A stretch of 64,000 bases of DNA from Eonycteris spelaea (taxonomy: Eukaryota > Chordata > Mammalia > Chiroptera > Pteropodidae). The stretch spans positions 434,001 through 498,000 of the forward strand of contig PUFA01000288.1 of the NCBI GenBank assembly GCA_003508835.1, in the 5' to 3' direction. The position numbers were made by a program, and so were the translations under genes. The notes below the pieces were generated by a model, which was not told the origin of the DNA, searched no databases, and saw only the letters and a program-made list of their open reading frames with translations. Below, in pieces: positions 35,521-46,129 of this stretch; the stretch's first letter is position 1, and each line of letters begins with the position of its first letter.

Positions 35521-36002
35521 CTCATCTAAATCCATTCTGCTAGAATGCCACACCATGACTTGTGTCTGTCCTTGATGAAAATAGTACTCACTCAAGATCT
35601 CTGACATAATGTCTCTTTGATATTGTGCTGCAGATCCATTCCCCTTAGCATTTCCAGCTCTGGTGCTCTGGGGCTTTCAGAGTAGTAGCTAGAGGAATAG
35701 ATGTGGAGACTGAGAACAGGGATATCTCTACAGTAGCTCACTGGGCCAAGAATAGAGAGGGCTGAGGAGCCTTAAGATGGAATATGAACTGACAAATGTA
35801 CAGGATGTTGTTCTCTTTGTAGGTTGTATGTTGTACTGTTTAACTCATTTATTATTTCTCTTTTTAAAGTAGGTTTTAACCTACTTTAACTACAATATAA
35901 CCCTTTCAAAGTAGGCTTGGATTAAATTGATTGGACAAATTGAGCCAAAAAGCCCATATGAGTTCATCTTAATGTTATTCATTTGATAGGCAAAGGAAAA
36001 CT
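35521..36002. other. Unassigned stretch
   Basis: No gene or repeat named. It contains a short near-palindrome at about 35,868-35,887 (AAAGTAGGTTTTAACCTACTTT). Confidence 0.4.
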
Positions 36003-36659
36003 CTGTATTTATTTTTTTTTTGTTTGTTTGTTTGTTTGTTTGTTTGTTTAGTTGGGGTGACATTGGTTTATAAAACCAAATAAGTTTCAAGTGTACAGTT
36101 TAATAATATGTTATGAGTATATTGCATTGTGCATTTACCACCCAAAGTTAAATTTCCTTCTGTCACCATATATTTGACCCCTTTTACTCTTACCTAACTC
36201 CTTATCTCCCCTTTCCCTCTGGTAACCACTGAACTATTGTCTGTGTCTATGAGTTTCTGTTTGTCTGTCTTGTTTGTTTGCTGTTTTCATTTTTATATCC
36301 CATATATGAGTGAAATCATATGGTGTTCAACTTTTTCTGTCAGACTTTTTCACTTAGCATGATAATCTCAGGATCCATCCATGTTGTAACAAATGGCAGT
36401 ATTTCATCTCTTCTTATGGCTGAATAATATTCTACTGCATATATGTACCACATTTTTTTTTTTATCCAATCATCTATTGAAGTGCACTTTGGTCGTTTCC
36501 ATGTCTTGGCCATGTTGAATAATGCTATAATAAACATCAGAGTACATATATCCTTACAGATAAATTTCAAATTTTTTGGGTAGAGACACAGAAGAAGGGT
36601 TTCTGTGTCATATAGTAATTCTAATTAATTTTTTGAGGAACCTCAATACCCTGTATTTA
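36003..36659 (-). mobile_element. 5'-truncated L1 with 9-bp target duplication, antisense
   Basis: The L1 body is 36,012-36,650. In plus orientation it opens with a T run and (TTTG)n, the complement of an A-rich (CAAA)n tail. It then reads TTGGGGTGACATTGGTTTATAAAACC, CAAGTGTACAGTTTAATAATATG, TATTGCATTGTGCATTTACCACCC, CCACTGAACTATTGTCTGTG, CATATATGAGTGAAATCATATGG and ACTTAGCATGATAATCTCAGGATCCATCCATGTTG. CTGTATTTA is repeated exactly at 36,003-36,011 and 36,651-36,659, a 9-bp target-site duplication. The clean TSD and good match make this one of the younger insertions. The minus frame 36,340-36,570 is the ORF2 C-terminal piece, with a stop. Confidence 0.9.
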
Positions 36660-36917
36660 GAGAGAGGAGACCATCTTCATCTGCAAAGCACTATTACAAG
36701 GGAGTCATTGTATTGTATCTGAGTTTAAGGCCAGTATGAGTAGAAAGGAAGTAATCTCTTTGTCTTCCAGTTTGAACCCTCACAAAGCAGAAGCCAGTGT
36801 TCAGTAGTGCACATGTAAGGAAAGCAGGTGGAAATAGTGGAAGGTATCTCAAGAGTTAATCAGAGGACCTGAGAGAGAAGCTAGATACATCATCTCTGAC
36901 AAGCTAGTAGTAAAAGA
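36660..36917. other. Unassigned spacer
   Basis: Short stretch between the L1 and LTR-like copy B. Nothing recognised. Confidence 0.5.
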
Positions 36918-37411
36918 TGTTGGGGGAAAACAATCTTTCCTCTACCTTCAAGGTTCTTTCAGCTGGTCTAATAATCAAACAGACATGAGAGAGACTGGCA
37001 AGAGAAAATAATCAAATTTCATATATACACATATATGGGAACACCACAATACATGAAAGAGTCAGAGACCTCATACACAGGAGAGGTTCAGAGATAGAAA
37101 AAGGGATTGATGTATATAAGATGTCCTGAGCTAGGGATGAGGTAATGCACTTTGGGGGCTTCAAAGGGTCATTGTAGAATGATAAGAGCAGATGTTTAAT
37201 AAAAAGACATTTTTCCTGCCCTATAGATAAGGCAAAAGTAGGTATATCTGATAATCTCTTATGGGCAGGGTTGTTAATTCAAATTCTTCTAGACAGTTAA
37301 AGGGAAGGGCAGAAATTTCTCTTGACCTTGTGGCTAAATTTGCCTTTAGCTCTAAGTAATCTGCATATCACTAAGGCTTATCTTGGGGTGGCTTATTCTG
37401 AATCACTACAA
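36918..37411 (-). repeat. LTR-like repeat, copy B (family not recognised)
   Basis: Begins TGTTGGGGGAAAAC and ends near AATCACTACA, giving TG...CA edges at a length of about 494 bp. Homologous to copy A at 19,800-20,310. Landmarks are CTACCTTCAAGGTTCTTTCAGCTGGTCTAATAATCAAACAGACATGAGAGAGACTGGCAAG (36,941-37,001), AGAGTCAGAGACCTCATACACAGGAGAGG, GTATATAAGATGTCCTGAG (37,111), AATAAA at about 37,199 and CTTATGGGCAGGG. Orientation is uncertain. No primer-binding site or internal region is visible next to it, so a solo LTR is the likely state. Confidence 0.55.
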
Positions 37412-37944
37412 AGGCCTCTTCTAAAAAGGAGCCTGAGTTGAGAGTGAGCATCTTCCATCAAGATTTTGCTACTAGAAGCTTGGGGCAGGGGGCTGCCAAA
37501 GTCAGCGTGGCACCCTCTTGTGATTCTGACTACACTTCTTCTAGGAAACCTTCCCTCCTCCAAACCCCAGTGGAAGAAACATGTGCTCCTGTGGGCAGGG
37601 TTGGGGGCTGTGAACAACTTGTGGAAAGGGGGTGGGAACCTCAGGGGTATTCCCTGGGTGACGGTGATCTTAGGGCAAGAATATGACTTGACCAATTGAA
37701 TAGAGAGGACAGAGAGAGTAATAATTTTGGTATGTGAGCTGCCTTTAAGCCCTCAGGCCAGGAACTACACATAGTAGGTGCAGCCCCAGCTTTTGACTGT
37801 ATTTGGATGTTTCAAGAAGTAAACATCTGCATTGCAGGCTCACTGCTTGGAATTCACCGCCTTATACTCCTTTCCTATTGCCAGGGATGACCAATGAGGA
37901 TGTTGTTGGGGTGCAAAGGACAAAGAAAGATGACTTGAGAATCT
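37412..37944. other. Unassigned GC-richer stretch
   Basis: Three mutually overlapping frames (37,393-37,695 minus; 37,438-37,686 and 37,466-37,699 plus) reflect higher GC content rather than a gene. None has a domain. Confidence 0.4.
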
Positions 37945-38135
37945 GATATTATTGAGTGCCTGTATGAAAGTAGGTACTTTAAATGTCCCCACATCTGTAT
38001 CTCAACTGGAATACTCACTTTATGTAGGAGGAAACCAAGGCCTAGAGGAGTAAATTATCCATGATCACACAGGGAGTATATAACTACATTACAGTTCAAA
38101 GTCCACCTCTCCCTTCTAAGCCACATAACCTTCCC
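37945..38135 (-). repeat. MIR SINE, minus orientation
   Basis: Antisense MIR order: TATTATTGAGTGCCTGTATGAAAGTAGGTACTTTAAATG, TCACTTTATGTAGGAGGAAACCAAGGCCTAGAGGAGTAAATTATCCATGATCACACAGGGAG and TTCAAAGTCCACCTCTCCCTTCTAAGCCACATAACC. Confidence 0.7.
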
Positions 38136-38700
38136 ACTTCCCACTAGTGGCAGAGAACCCAGGAGTAGGTGGGATAGGGAAGCTTTCTGAGTGAAGCCAT
38201 TTTTCCCCGAAGTGTTTGCACTGAGCTCAACTTCCAGGCTCCAAGGCTATCACTTCAGACCCCTGCATGCCCCTGAGGACTTTTGCTATGAGAAACACTT
38301 TGCAGTGAAAAACTGTCATTTCTCCCAAAAAGGTCTGAAAAGGTCTAGGCAGAGCCATTTTAATAAACGATGGCTTTATATCAAATTCTGAAGGTGGTAA
38401 AAGGGCAAGAAAGTAAAGGATAGAGTAAGAAAGAAAAATGGAGAAAGAGATTAGCTGAAAATCTGAGGCTGTTCCTGAAAATACCAAGTCTGCTGAGAAT
38501 TTCCTTTGAAATGCTCTTTGCCACTGGGGTTAATTTTTGTATTCTTTGGCTCCAGGGTTTCAGTTAGAAACACATAGTATGTGTGTTTTTTAATCTAGTT
38601 GTTGAGAACAGACTTCACACCAGCCCCTCATCCTGCCTCTCCCCATACTGAAACCATTGTTTGAGAAATTTCATGTGACTCCTGAGACTGACCTTCATTA
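38136..38700. other. Unassigned stretch
   Basis: Frames 38,191-38,391 (plus) and 38,227-38,487 (minus) overlap and have no domain. No repeat named. Confidence 0.4.
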
Positions 38701-38890
38701 AGTGTGAGGATGACAACACAGCAGCAACTACAATAACCAAGGTCACTCTGATTTATATCCATTTTCTCATTTAATCACTGCCTCAGGGTTCTTTCCAAGA
38801 GAAAACAAGTTTAGACTATTCCCAGAACTCTTCCAAGGTAACTTAGCCAGAGGAGGAGAAGAAGCCAAACCCAAGCTTACCCAATTTCTC
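38700..38890 (-). repeat. MIR SINE, minus orientation, diverged
   Basis: ATATCCATTTTCTCATTTAATCACTGCCTCAGG, then AAGTTTAGACTATTCCCAGAAC and CCAAGGTAACTTAGCCAGAGGAGGAGAAGAAGCCAAACCCAAG, follow antisense MIR blocks in the right order. Confidence 0.55.
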
Positions 38891-40000
38891 ACCACCCATT
38901 CCACTGCTCCAGAGCACTGAGGATAACCCCCATCCCAAAAGGCTATTGTGAGAGCCTAGAAAGCATAAAGCTATAAAAACTGGCTAGACTAAGTGATAGG
39001 CCTTATGATGGTTACATATCAGGAAGAAGGACAAGAGTCCTGTGTTAACTTGCTTCTCTTCCTCTCAACACAAAGCTCTCCTGGCTTTAATTGTTTTTTT
39101 CAGCTGGAAATGTTTGCACTGAGAATAGCTGATGAAGAAACTAGTGTCTCTCATGGGCTGGTCACTTGATCGGAAAGACCACAAGGGTTATGTGTACTTC
39201 CCCAGCCCTTCAAACCTCATTAAGATTTAATTTAACTGTCTCTACTTTGTGCTGGAATTATATTTTATGATCACATAACCAGAAGTTGAAGATTTGTAAA
39301 ACGGAGGCTTTTGAAATAAAAATAAAAAGTTACTGAGATTCAATTTTATTGCCAAAATGGGAAATAGAAGTCACTTGGTAGTTATGTGCATGCTAATATA
39401 ATTCTGATGACTACTGGTATTTATTCAGGTCTTGGTCTACATCTCAAAGCTGAGATGGGACCTGTGGGAAGAGATCAACTTGTCATATCTCAGCCATAGG
39501 GAACTGTTGGAGTGATTTTGGAAATCTACCTTGATAGATGCAGCTGAGTTTGAATGACCTTCCTGAAGTTGGCTGAGTGATTTCTAGGTGGTAGGATGGA
39601 GTTCTTAGCATCTAAAGCTCTGGTCTTCAGCCCCTGCCCACTTGTCACGTCTCATTCCTACAAAAGGAGAAAAATAATTGCTAGGCAATTGTCTGAGTCA
39701 ATGGGGACTTTTTCTATATGAGTATTTTTATGAGGTATGGCTACCTCACATGTTAGCATAGTTTTATAGGCCATTTTATAAATAACTACTAAAAGCAAAG
39801 CCAAGATACAAAGATGGCAAAAGATGATTGAGATGCCATAAAAATTTTAAAGTTTAAAAATAGTGATATATAACAGTCCAAAACAGTGTACAGGGAGGAA
39901 GGAAAGAGGATGGGCAGGAAAAGGACTGAGCATGGTTGGGATGTGGAAGAAACAAGCCCAGCACTGAGACACAGGCAGTAAGGGGACACTGTAGAAAGAG
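38891..40000. other. Unassigned stretch
   Basis: No gene or nameable repeat. The minus frames 39,789-40,019 and 39,847-40,050 have no domain. Confidence 0.4.
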
Positions 40001-40110
40001 CGGGGAGCCCAGAGACCATAAGTCTGAGTTCTGAATCCCAGCTCTCCCACTACTTAGCTAAGTGTCCCTAACTGGTAATAATAGAGAGGGTTCTGTAATC
40101 TAGAGTCAGC
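40001..40110 (+). repeat. MIR SINE head fragment, plus orientation
   Basis: GAGCCCAGAGACCATAAGTCTGAGTTCTGAATCCCAGCTCTCCCACTACTTAGCTAAGTGTCCCTAACTGG matches the MIR head. The downstream part is lost. Confidence 0.6.
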
Positions 40111-40922
40111 AGCTTAGTTTGGTGCTTATTTCACAGTTATGCATTTATCTCTGGATATGCCTCTGACTTTTCTCTGAATGAGTTGCATGCACTAAACTCT
40201 GTTTTGTAGCACAAGGTTATGTTTTGTGGGCCACAGTGACATGTCCATATGTGACTGAGTTATCACCTATTTCTCTGCAGGCACCTGGTCTATAGGAGCT
40301 GCCATGACTAGTAAATCACATTGGAGATGTGGTTGTGTTTCCATACATGTGCAACTCTGTGTGTGTCACTATGATATTCTGTGCAGCCATGCTTGTAGAC
40401 ATTACTGGGTGTGTCATTCATTTGTGTGACAAAGTGTCTTGGAGATACTTGCCATCAATATGTCTTGACTTGGAAGGTGCAAATTAGGAAGAAAACACCC
40501 TGGCAAAGGGAGGACACTATTCTATAATGCCAGGGTTATAGGCCTAGGATTTATACTAGGTCTTACCTAGACTTCTGACATGTGGTATCCTTGGGGTTCT
40601 ACAGGCATGAAGGTGCTAGTAACAGTAGAGCTCAGCCCTCTGCTCAGATTGATCCCACTGCCAGGGTGTCTTTACCCGGTAATGACAGTGTCCTTGACTA
40701 GACCCAAAGAATCACTTTTCTGCACTATATCTCTGTGCCCAGAAATAAAAGTAGAGCCAAATTCCTATAGAGGAAGGGGTCTGAGGAAAGAGGGTCTCTC
40801 TCATGGCCAGTCAAGTCTGTTAATGCTTCTAACATGATGGAGGAGAAAGGAAGATTTGGGGATATATGCTGGGAGATGTGTTGTCAGATAAAGGCATAAG
40901 CCAAATGTGTGTTGTTATTAAG
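40111..40922. other. Unassigned stretch upstream of the L1
   Basis: The plus frame 40,580-40,837 has no domain. Nothing recognised. Confidence 0.4.
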
Positions 40923-40931
40923 AGAATTGCC

Positions 40932-42420
40932 AAGACTTCTAGTTAAGATGGCAGAATAAGTAAAGGCTGTGCTCAACTCTTTCCACAACTATATCAAAAT
41001 TACAACTAAATTACAGAGCAACATCATTGAGAAACACCTGAGGAATACCTAAACAGAAGTTCTATAACTAAGGATATATAAAAGAAGCCATATTGAGACT
41101 GGCAGGAGGGATGAAAACCTGGAATGGGCTGGACTCCACCCACACTGTGGTAGTTAAGAAAAGAGAGGGATATCTCAGCCTTGGAGGTCTCCCCTGAGGA
41201 GTCAGGGTCTAGCCTCACACCAAGCTCCAAGCGCAGGATTCCAATGCCAGGAAGAGAATTCTCCACAACTTTTGGCTATGAAAACATACAAAGATTGTGA
41301 TTAATGAGATGAAGTCCTACTGAAGTCTTAATTGCTTCTCTTAAAGGGCCTGTGCACAAATTTACTTGCTCATGAACTCATTCACTCCAAACTCCAGTAC
41401 TGGGGCAAAAGTTCAAAAAGTACTAGAGATGTTCAGGAAGAAAATGAATCATTTGCCTTCAGGGTAAGGGCTAGAGGGGCAGATTTCTCCCAGACAAATG
41501 TGCTGGAAAATGCCACTGTTTCTTCATTGAACCCTCCCCAAATATAGCCTGCAGGCTCAAGCGAGCACCAAGTCTGAGTTTCCATCAACCTATCTAACAC
41601 CATTTGCCCAGCACTAAGGATTTTCTGAGGCCCCACCTCACCCAACTTGTGGGTCCACCCAAGATGCTTCCAGGAGCTTTTCCATACAAATGGCTTGTCT
41701 CTATTAGAGCTATGAACTTTTCTAAAATCTCTCAAAGGTCCACAAATACCAAACAAGCAGCATCTGGCCTCAGGGTACCCCATACCACTAAGTGACCCCT
41801 ATCCCGCCACTAGTGCCAGCCAGCCTCGGTTCACAACTTAGTCTCTCTCAGGCATTTCCTAGATCAGCACAAACAAAAACCATCTGAAGATCACTTTGTA
41901 GCTCATACAAGGTATCCTCAGTCCAGGCACAGGCAGAGGCTGACCTACAAAAAGGTCCCTTCCAAGAGGCCCCTGAACCAACACATCTGGTAGCCAGCTT
42001 CAAACCATCCAATCATCTCCAGAAACAACACACCATAAGGGAAAACTTGGCATGCACCAGAACTGTGCTAAAGCGAATTCTGCTCCCTGAGGTCGGCACC
42101 TGAACAAAGCTTCTCTGCTATAGTCAAAGCCAGTCCTAAAAACAAATAAGCCTGAAGGTTAATCCCTGCCATTGATCTGACAACAGCAATAATAGGAGAG
42201 CGCACATAACCTACACACCTGGAGCACCTGGCTCGGGTGATCAGGAAGATATTCCACAGGACATCTACTATATAAGCAAATATACCAAGACCAGGAGATG
42301 TAGCAGATCTACGTAATCCTAGAAACCAAAAAAACAAATCAGCTAAAGTGAGGAGACAAAGAAACATGTCTCAAATGAAAGAATGGAATAAAACTCCAGG
42401 GGGGGGAAAAAAAAACTGAA
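40932..42420 (+). promoter_or_regulatory. L1 5' UTR / promoter region
   Basis: About 1.49 kb between the 5' TSD and ORF1. It carries ordered landmarks of an L1 5' UTR: AAGAAGCCATATTGAGACTGGCAGGAGGG, CACACTGTGGTAGTTAAGAAAAG, TCTTAAAGGGCCTGTGCACAAATTTACTTGC, GCACCAGAACTGTGCTAAAGCGAATTCTGCTCCCTGAGG. In L1 elements this region holds the internal RNA polymerase II promoter. Frames inside it (such as 41,433-41,783 minus and 42,068-42,367 minus) are not genes. CpG sites look largely decayed to TG/CA. Confidence 0.75.
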
Positions 42421-43260
42421 CAAAATGGAGACAAGCAATCCACCAGATGCAGAGTTCAAAACACTGATTATAAGAATGCTCAGTGAACTTAGGGGAAGAA
42501 TAGATAAACTCAGTGAGAACTTTAACAAAGAGATAAGAAACATAAAAATGGAAATAGAAAACCTAAAAAGAAACAATCAGAAATAAAGAATACAATAACT
42601 GCAATGAAGACTACATTAATGAGAATCAATAGTAGATGAGATGAATTAGCAATTGAGAAGGTAAGGTAACAGAAAACACTCAATCAGAACAGCAAAAAGA
42701 AAAAAAAATTTAATCAGGCTAGTTTAAGGGACCTTTGGGACCACATCAAGGTTACAGTATTCACATCAGAAAGGTACCAGAATGAGAAGAGAAAAAACAA
42801 GGAATTAAAAACCTATTTGAAAAAATGATGAAACTTCTTTAATCTGTCAATGGAAGTAGACACACAGGTCCAAGAAATGCAGAGAGTCTCAAAGGAGATA
42901 AACTCAAAGAGGCCTACACCAAGACACATCACAATTTAAATGTCAAAGATTAAAAACAAAGAGAGGATCTTAAAGCAACAAGAGAAAAACAGTTAATTAC
43001 CTATAATGGAGCTTTCATAAGACTATCAGCTGATTTTTCAACAAAAACTTTGCAGGCAAGAAGGGATTAGCACAATATATTCAAAGTGATGAAAAGCAAG
43101 GACTGACAACCAAGATTACTCTACCCAGCAAAACTATCATTTAGAATCAAAGGACAGATAAAGAGTTTCTCAGAAAAGAAAAAGTTGAAGGAGTTCACCA
43201 CCACCAAGCTGGTATTACAAAAAATGTTAAAAGAACTTTTTTTAAGAAGAAGAAAGACAA
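42421..43260 (+). pseudogene. L1 ORF1 remnant, broken
   Basis: ORF1 encodes the RNA-binding chaperone of L1. Here CAGATGCAGAGTTCAAAACACTG, AGTGAACTTAGGGGAAGAATAGATAAACTCAGTGAG and the repeated GAAATAGAAAACCTAAAAAG encode the charged coiled-coil half. CAAAGAGGCCTACACCAAGACACATCACAATTTAAATGTCAAAGATTAAAAAC, TTTTTCAACAAAAACTTTGCAGGCAAGAAGGG and CAACCAAGATTACTCTACCCAGCAAAAC encode the C-terminal half. Stops and shifts interrupt it, for example TAA near 42,582. The HAL1-like C-terminal text without a separate canonical trimer-CTD ending is as I recall it for this L1 group. Confidence 0.75.
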
Positions 43261-43286
43261 AAAAGATAAAAAATATAAATAATAAA

Positions 43287-43571
43287 ATGGCAATAACTAC
43301 GTATCTATCAATAATTACTTTAAATGTAAATGGATTAAAAGTTCCAATCAAAATACATAGGGTTGTTGAATAGATAAGAAAATAATACCCATACATTTGT
43401 TACCTAAAAGAGACCTACTTCAGATTGAAAGAGACACACAGACTAATAGCAAAATGGTGGGGGGAAAAAAAGATATTTCATGAAAATGGAAATGAAAAGC
43501 TAAGGTAGCAACACTTATACCAGACAAAATAAACTTTAAAACTAAGGCTATAACAAGAGACAAAGAAGGAC
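43287..43571 (+). pseudogene. L1 ORF2 N-terminal fragment (endonuclease start), broken
   Basis: Starts ATGGCAATAACTACG, and the frame reads SIITLNVNGLKVPIK, the beginning of the L1 apurinic-type endonuclease, where the Asn of LNVNGL is part of the active site. A stop (TAG) at about 43,371-43,373 ends the open frame. Similarity continues through ACCTAAAAGAGACCTACTTCAG, which keeps the ETHF-like endonuclease motif with a change, to ACAAGAGACAAAGAAGGA. It then switches to the far C-terminus. The reverse-transcriptase domain is absent. Confidence 0.8.
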
Positions 43572-44236
43572 CCAGCAATTCCACTTCTGGGTATTTATCT
43601 GAAGAAACCTAAAACACTATTTTGAAAAGACATATGCATCACTATGCTCATTTCAGCATTATTTGCATCAACTAAGATGTGAAAACCTAAGTTTCCATTC
43701 GTAGACAAAAGGATAAAGGAGAGGTGATACATATATACGATGGAATATTGCTCAACCATAAAAAAATAGTGAAATCTTGCCATTTGTTACAACATGGATG
43801 GACCTAAAGAGTATTACACTAAGTGTAAGAAGTCAGAGAAAGAAAAACACCTTATGATTTCCCTTATATGTGGAATCTAAAAATAAAAAATTAAGTGAAC
43901 GAACAAAATACAAACATACTCATAGATATAGAGAACAAATTGATGGTTGCCATATGGGAGGTGTGTTGGGGACATGGGTGAAAAGGGGTAAGAGATTAAG
44001 ATGTGCAAATTGTTAGTTATAAAAATAGTCATGGGGACATAAAGTACAACATTGGGAATATAGGGATTATAGTCAATAATATTGTAATAACTATGTATGA
44101 TGTCAGATGGGTACTAGATTTATCGTGGTGATTGCTTTGTAAGTTACATAAAAGTCTAATTGCAAAGTTATACATCTAAAACTAATATAAAATTGTATTT
44201 CAACAGTAATTGGAACATAAAAAATTATTTTAAAAA
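43572..44236 (+). mobile_element. L1 ORF2 C-terminus and 3' UTR
   Basis: CCCAGCAATTCCACTTCTGGGTATTTATC, ATGGAATATTGCTCAACCATAAAAAAAT and TTGCCATTTGTTACAACATGGATGGACC form the ORF2 C-terminal end, broken by stops. The 3' UTR runs GATGGTTGCCATATGGGAGG, AGTCATGGGGACATAAAGTACAACATTGGGAATATAGGG, GTACTAGATTTATCGTGGTGATTGC, then AAATTGTATTTCAACAGTAATTGGAAC and an A-rich tail. The same 3' UTR type is present in the antisense L1 at 36,012-36,650. Confidence 0.85.
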
Positions 44237-44245
44237 AGAATTGCC

Positions 44246-45484
44246 CCACAGCTGGAGGGGGACACAGGTTTGTCCCAGATGTATAGATTTGTCCCAAATC
44301 TGTCACACTTAAAAGACTCAGGTCTAAACTGAAAACTTCCTCCTTGGACTTATAATTCAGCATTAATAAATACATGTGTGTGAGGAGGTGAGGGAGTCAG
44401 CATGATAAGCTTTCATTACTCTGCATGTTTCCGCCCCCCCAGGGAGAGCCTGTAGCTACTAGGAAAAAGTCCTTGGAATGATCTTTAGTGTGAGTAAAGA
44501 TGTCTAGGGTAATATCAGCAGAATTGAGGGTCAGAGCTGCCAAAACCATCAGGCCTCACCAGCTCATCCTTTCTAAACAAACACATAGGTATGGACAGAG
44601 CAGACAATGCTCTTCTGCCTCTTCTTCCATCCTTATGAGACTGCAGATGGAGAGTCAAGACTGGAAGGTTCTATGGGAGCCCAGACCATCACATGCCACG
44701 GAGAAGTTGACACCCTGCACAAAAGTTTGCTACCAACTTCAACCTGCATACCACCCCCACTATCAACCACAGCTTTGGAACATGGGGCACTGTTTATCCA
44801 ACAGTGTGGCTTTGCCAGGCATAGAGCACCTGCTTTGACTGGGCCAACAGGAGCAGAAGGAAGAGGAAGAGAAAGAGGGGAAGCAGGGCACAATTTATAG
44901 CTGAGTCCCTGGCCACCTGGCACCCTGTAAAGGAAATGGGGATGAGGGGAGAGGGGAAACTCATGAACAATAGTAATGAGTTTGGGGGAGATACCAGCAA
45001 AGTAGTCTCTCTCATGGGCAACAAACACCAAAGAATACATTTTTCTGTGAAGCTTTTAGGCTACTTCTCTGCTTGCTGTTGCATTATCTTTTCTGCAGTG
45101 CTAGGAGTGTTAAACATTGTGTAAAACTTCAGAGAGGCCATGCCTACTTCTGAACGAAGGAGGGTGAAATTTAAGGAAGGATTGCTCCCATTGGTAGCAG
45201 GGTGAAGGGAGCAAACTGCAGTTGGTGACAGCGGAAGGAAGACATGGGAGGATGGGTCTGGAGTCTAAAAGAAAAAGTCAAGCATGCGAAGGGCCCAGGA
45301 CCAACAAATGTTCATGAAGAAGGGCTGTGGAGGCAGCCCCAGCTCCCCACAAACGCTGATGCTTCCTTCTGTTAATACAATCTTTTTCCTGCCCGCCTAT
45401 ATGCCCTGAGAAAAGTAGTGAGTGTGAGTTGGAAGGAGATGGGCCTGGATCTCTCTTCCTTGCTGCAAAAGACAAGTCAGGACT
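44246..45484. other. Unassigned GC-richer stretch
   Basis: Overlapping frames on both strands (44,500-44,838 and 44,607-44,900 plus; 44,633-45,040 and 44,794-45,024 minus) are open but have no domain, and no conserved splice sites flank them. I treat the stretch as non-coding, without excluding a lineage-specific transcript. Confidence 0.35.
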
Positions 45485-45600
45485 GACTTTGAGTGCTTAG
45501 GGATCGAATTTAAGCTAATCCAGGCTGAGCTCCTTTTCTGGGCTTTGGCTTTCTTATCAATAAAATGAGCATTATAATCTCTATGATTCTTGCAAATACC
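45485..45600 (+). repeat. MIR SINE fragment, plus orientation
   Basis: GGGATCGAATTTAAGCTAATCCAGGCTGAGCTCC then GGGCTTTGGCTTTCTTATCAATAAAATGAGCATTATAATCTC matches the MIR head and CORE. An A16 run follows at 45,605-45,620. Confidence 0.5.
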
Positions 45601-45764
45601 AGATTAAAAAAAAAAAAAAACATGTGCTATACACAATAGAGTACATCTTTTGCCATCTTTTAATTCTGAATTCTCATGATATCTTCATGAGATAAAGCCG
45701 AAACCCAGAAAGGTTATAAAATCTATTTAAGACAATGCAGGAACTCTGAATCTAAATCAAGTAC

Positions 45765-45935
45765 CTCTCAGTAGATGACAATAATAAGAGTTAACAGTTA
45801 ATGAACGTTCATTATATAAATGAGGAAATTGAGCACAGGGAGGTTAAATGACTTGAGCACAGTTAAGTAGCAAGAGGCAGAGCAGGATTTTAATCCAGAA
45901 CATCTGGCTCCAGAGTCCCTGATCTTACTTAGACT
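45765..45935 (-). repeat. MIR SINE, minus orientation
   Basis: TTATATAAATGAGGAAATTGAGCACAGGGAGGTTAAATGACTTGAGCACAGTTAAGTAGCAAGAGGCAGAGCAGGATTTTAATCCAGAACATCTGGCTCCAGAGTCCCTG is antisense MIR/MIRb over the CORE and head. Confidence 0.8.
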
Positions 45936-46129
45936 AAGGATAGCCAACTAGACTGAGCACAGGGGTGAAAATTCTACTATAAGAAGGGAAAAGAAGGCTT
46001 GCACAAATTGTCAACAAAAATTCATTTATTAGAGACCACTTGTTTGGTTCTACATTATGTAGCAGGAAACTTTTTCCAATAGATAACAATTAACTTTGAA
46101 ATTTTACTTTGTTTTCACTTTAAAGAACC

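Larger units (their letters stand above)
40923..44245 (+). mobile_element. L1 element, 5'-complete but with most of ORF2 missing, 9-bp TSD
   Basis: AGAATTGCC occurs exactly at 40,923-40,931 and at 44,237-44,245, bracketing a 3.3-kb L1 at 40,932-44,236. The 5' end is complete in style: AAGACTTCTAGTTAAGATGGCAGAATAAGTAAAGGC, then TCAAAATTACAACTAAATTACAGAGCAAC, and a long 5' UTR to about 42,420. ORF1, then the ORF2 start, follow. The sequence then jumps at about 43,571 to the ORF2 C-terminus and 3' UTR, ending in an A-rich tail. A complete L1 of this kind would be about 6-7 kb, so some 2.5-3 kb of ORF2 is absent. Either a nonautonomous short L1 was copied in this state or the deletion came later. 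Confidence 0.85.

Noticed and set aside
19800..37411. One 17-kb provirus bounded by the two LTR-like copies
   Set aside because: The interval holds unrelated old L2, MIR, MER20, MER5A and L1 copies and no matching retroviral genes, so the copies are separate insertions.
44500..45124. Possible host exons in a GC-richer patch
   Set aside because: Open frames overlap on both strands, no domain is seen, and there is no consistent splice pattern. Composition explains the open length.
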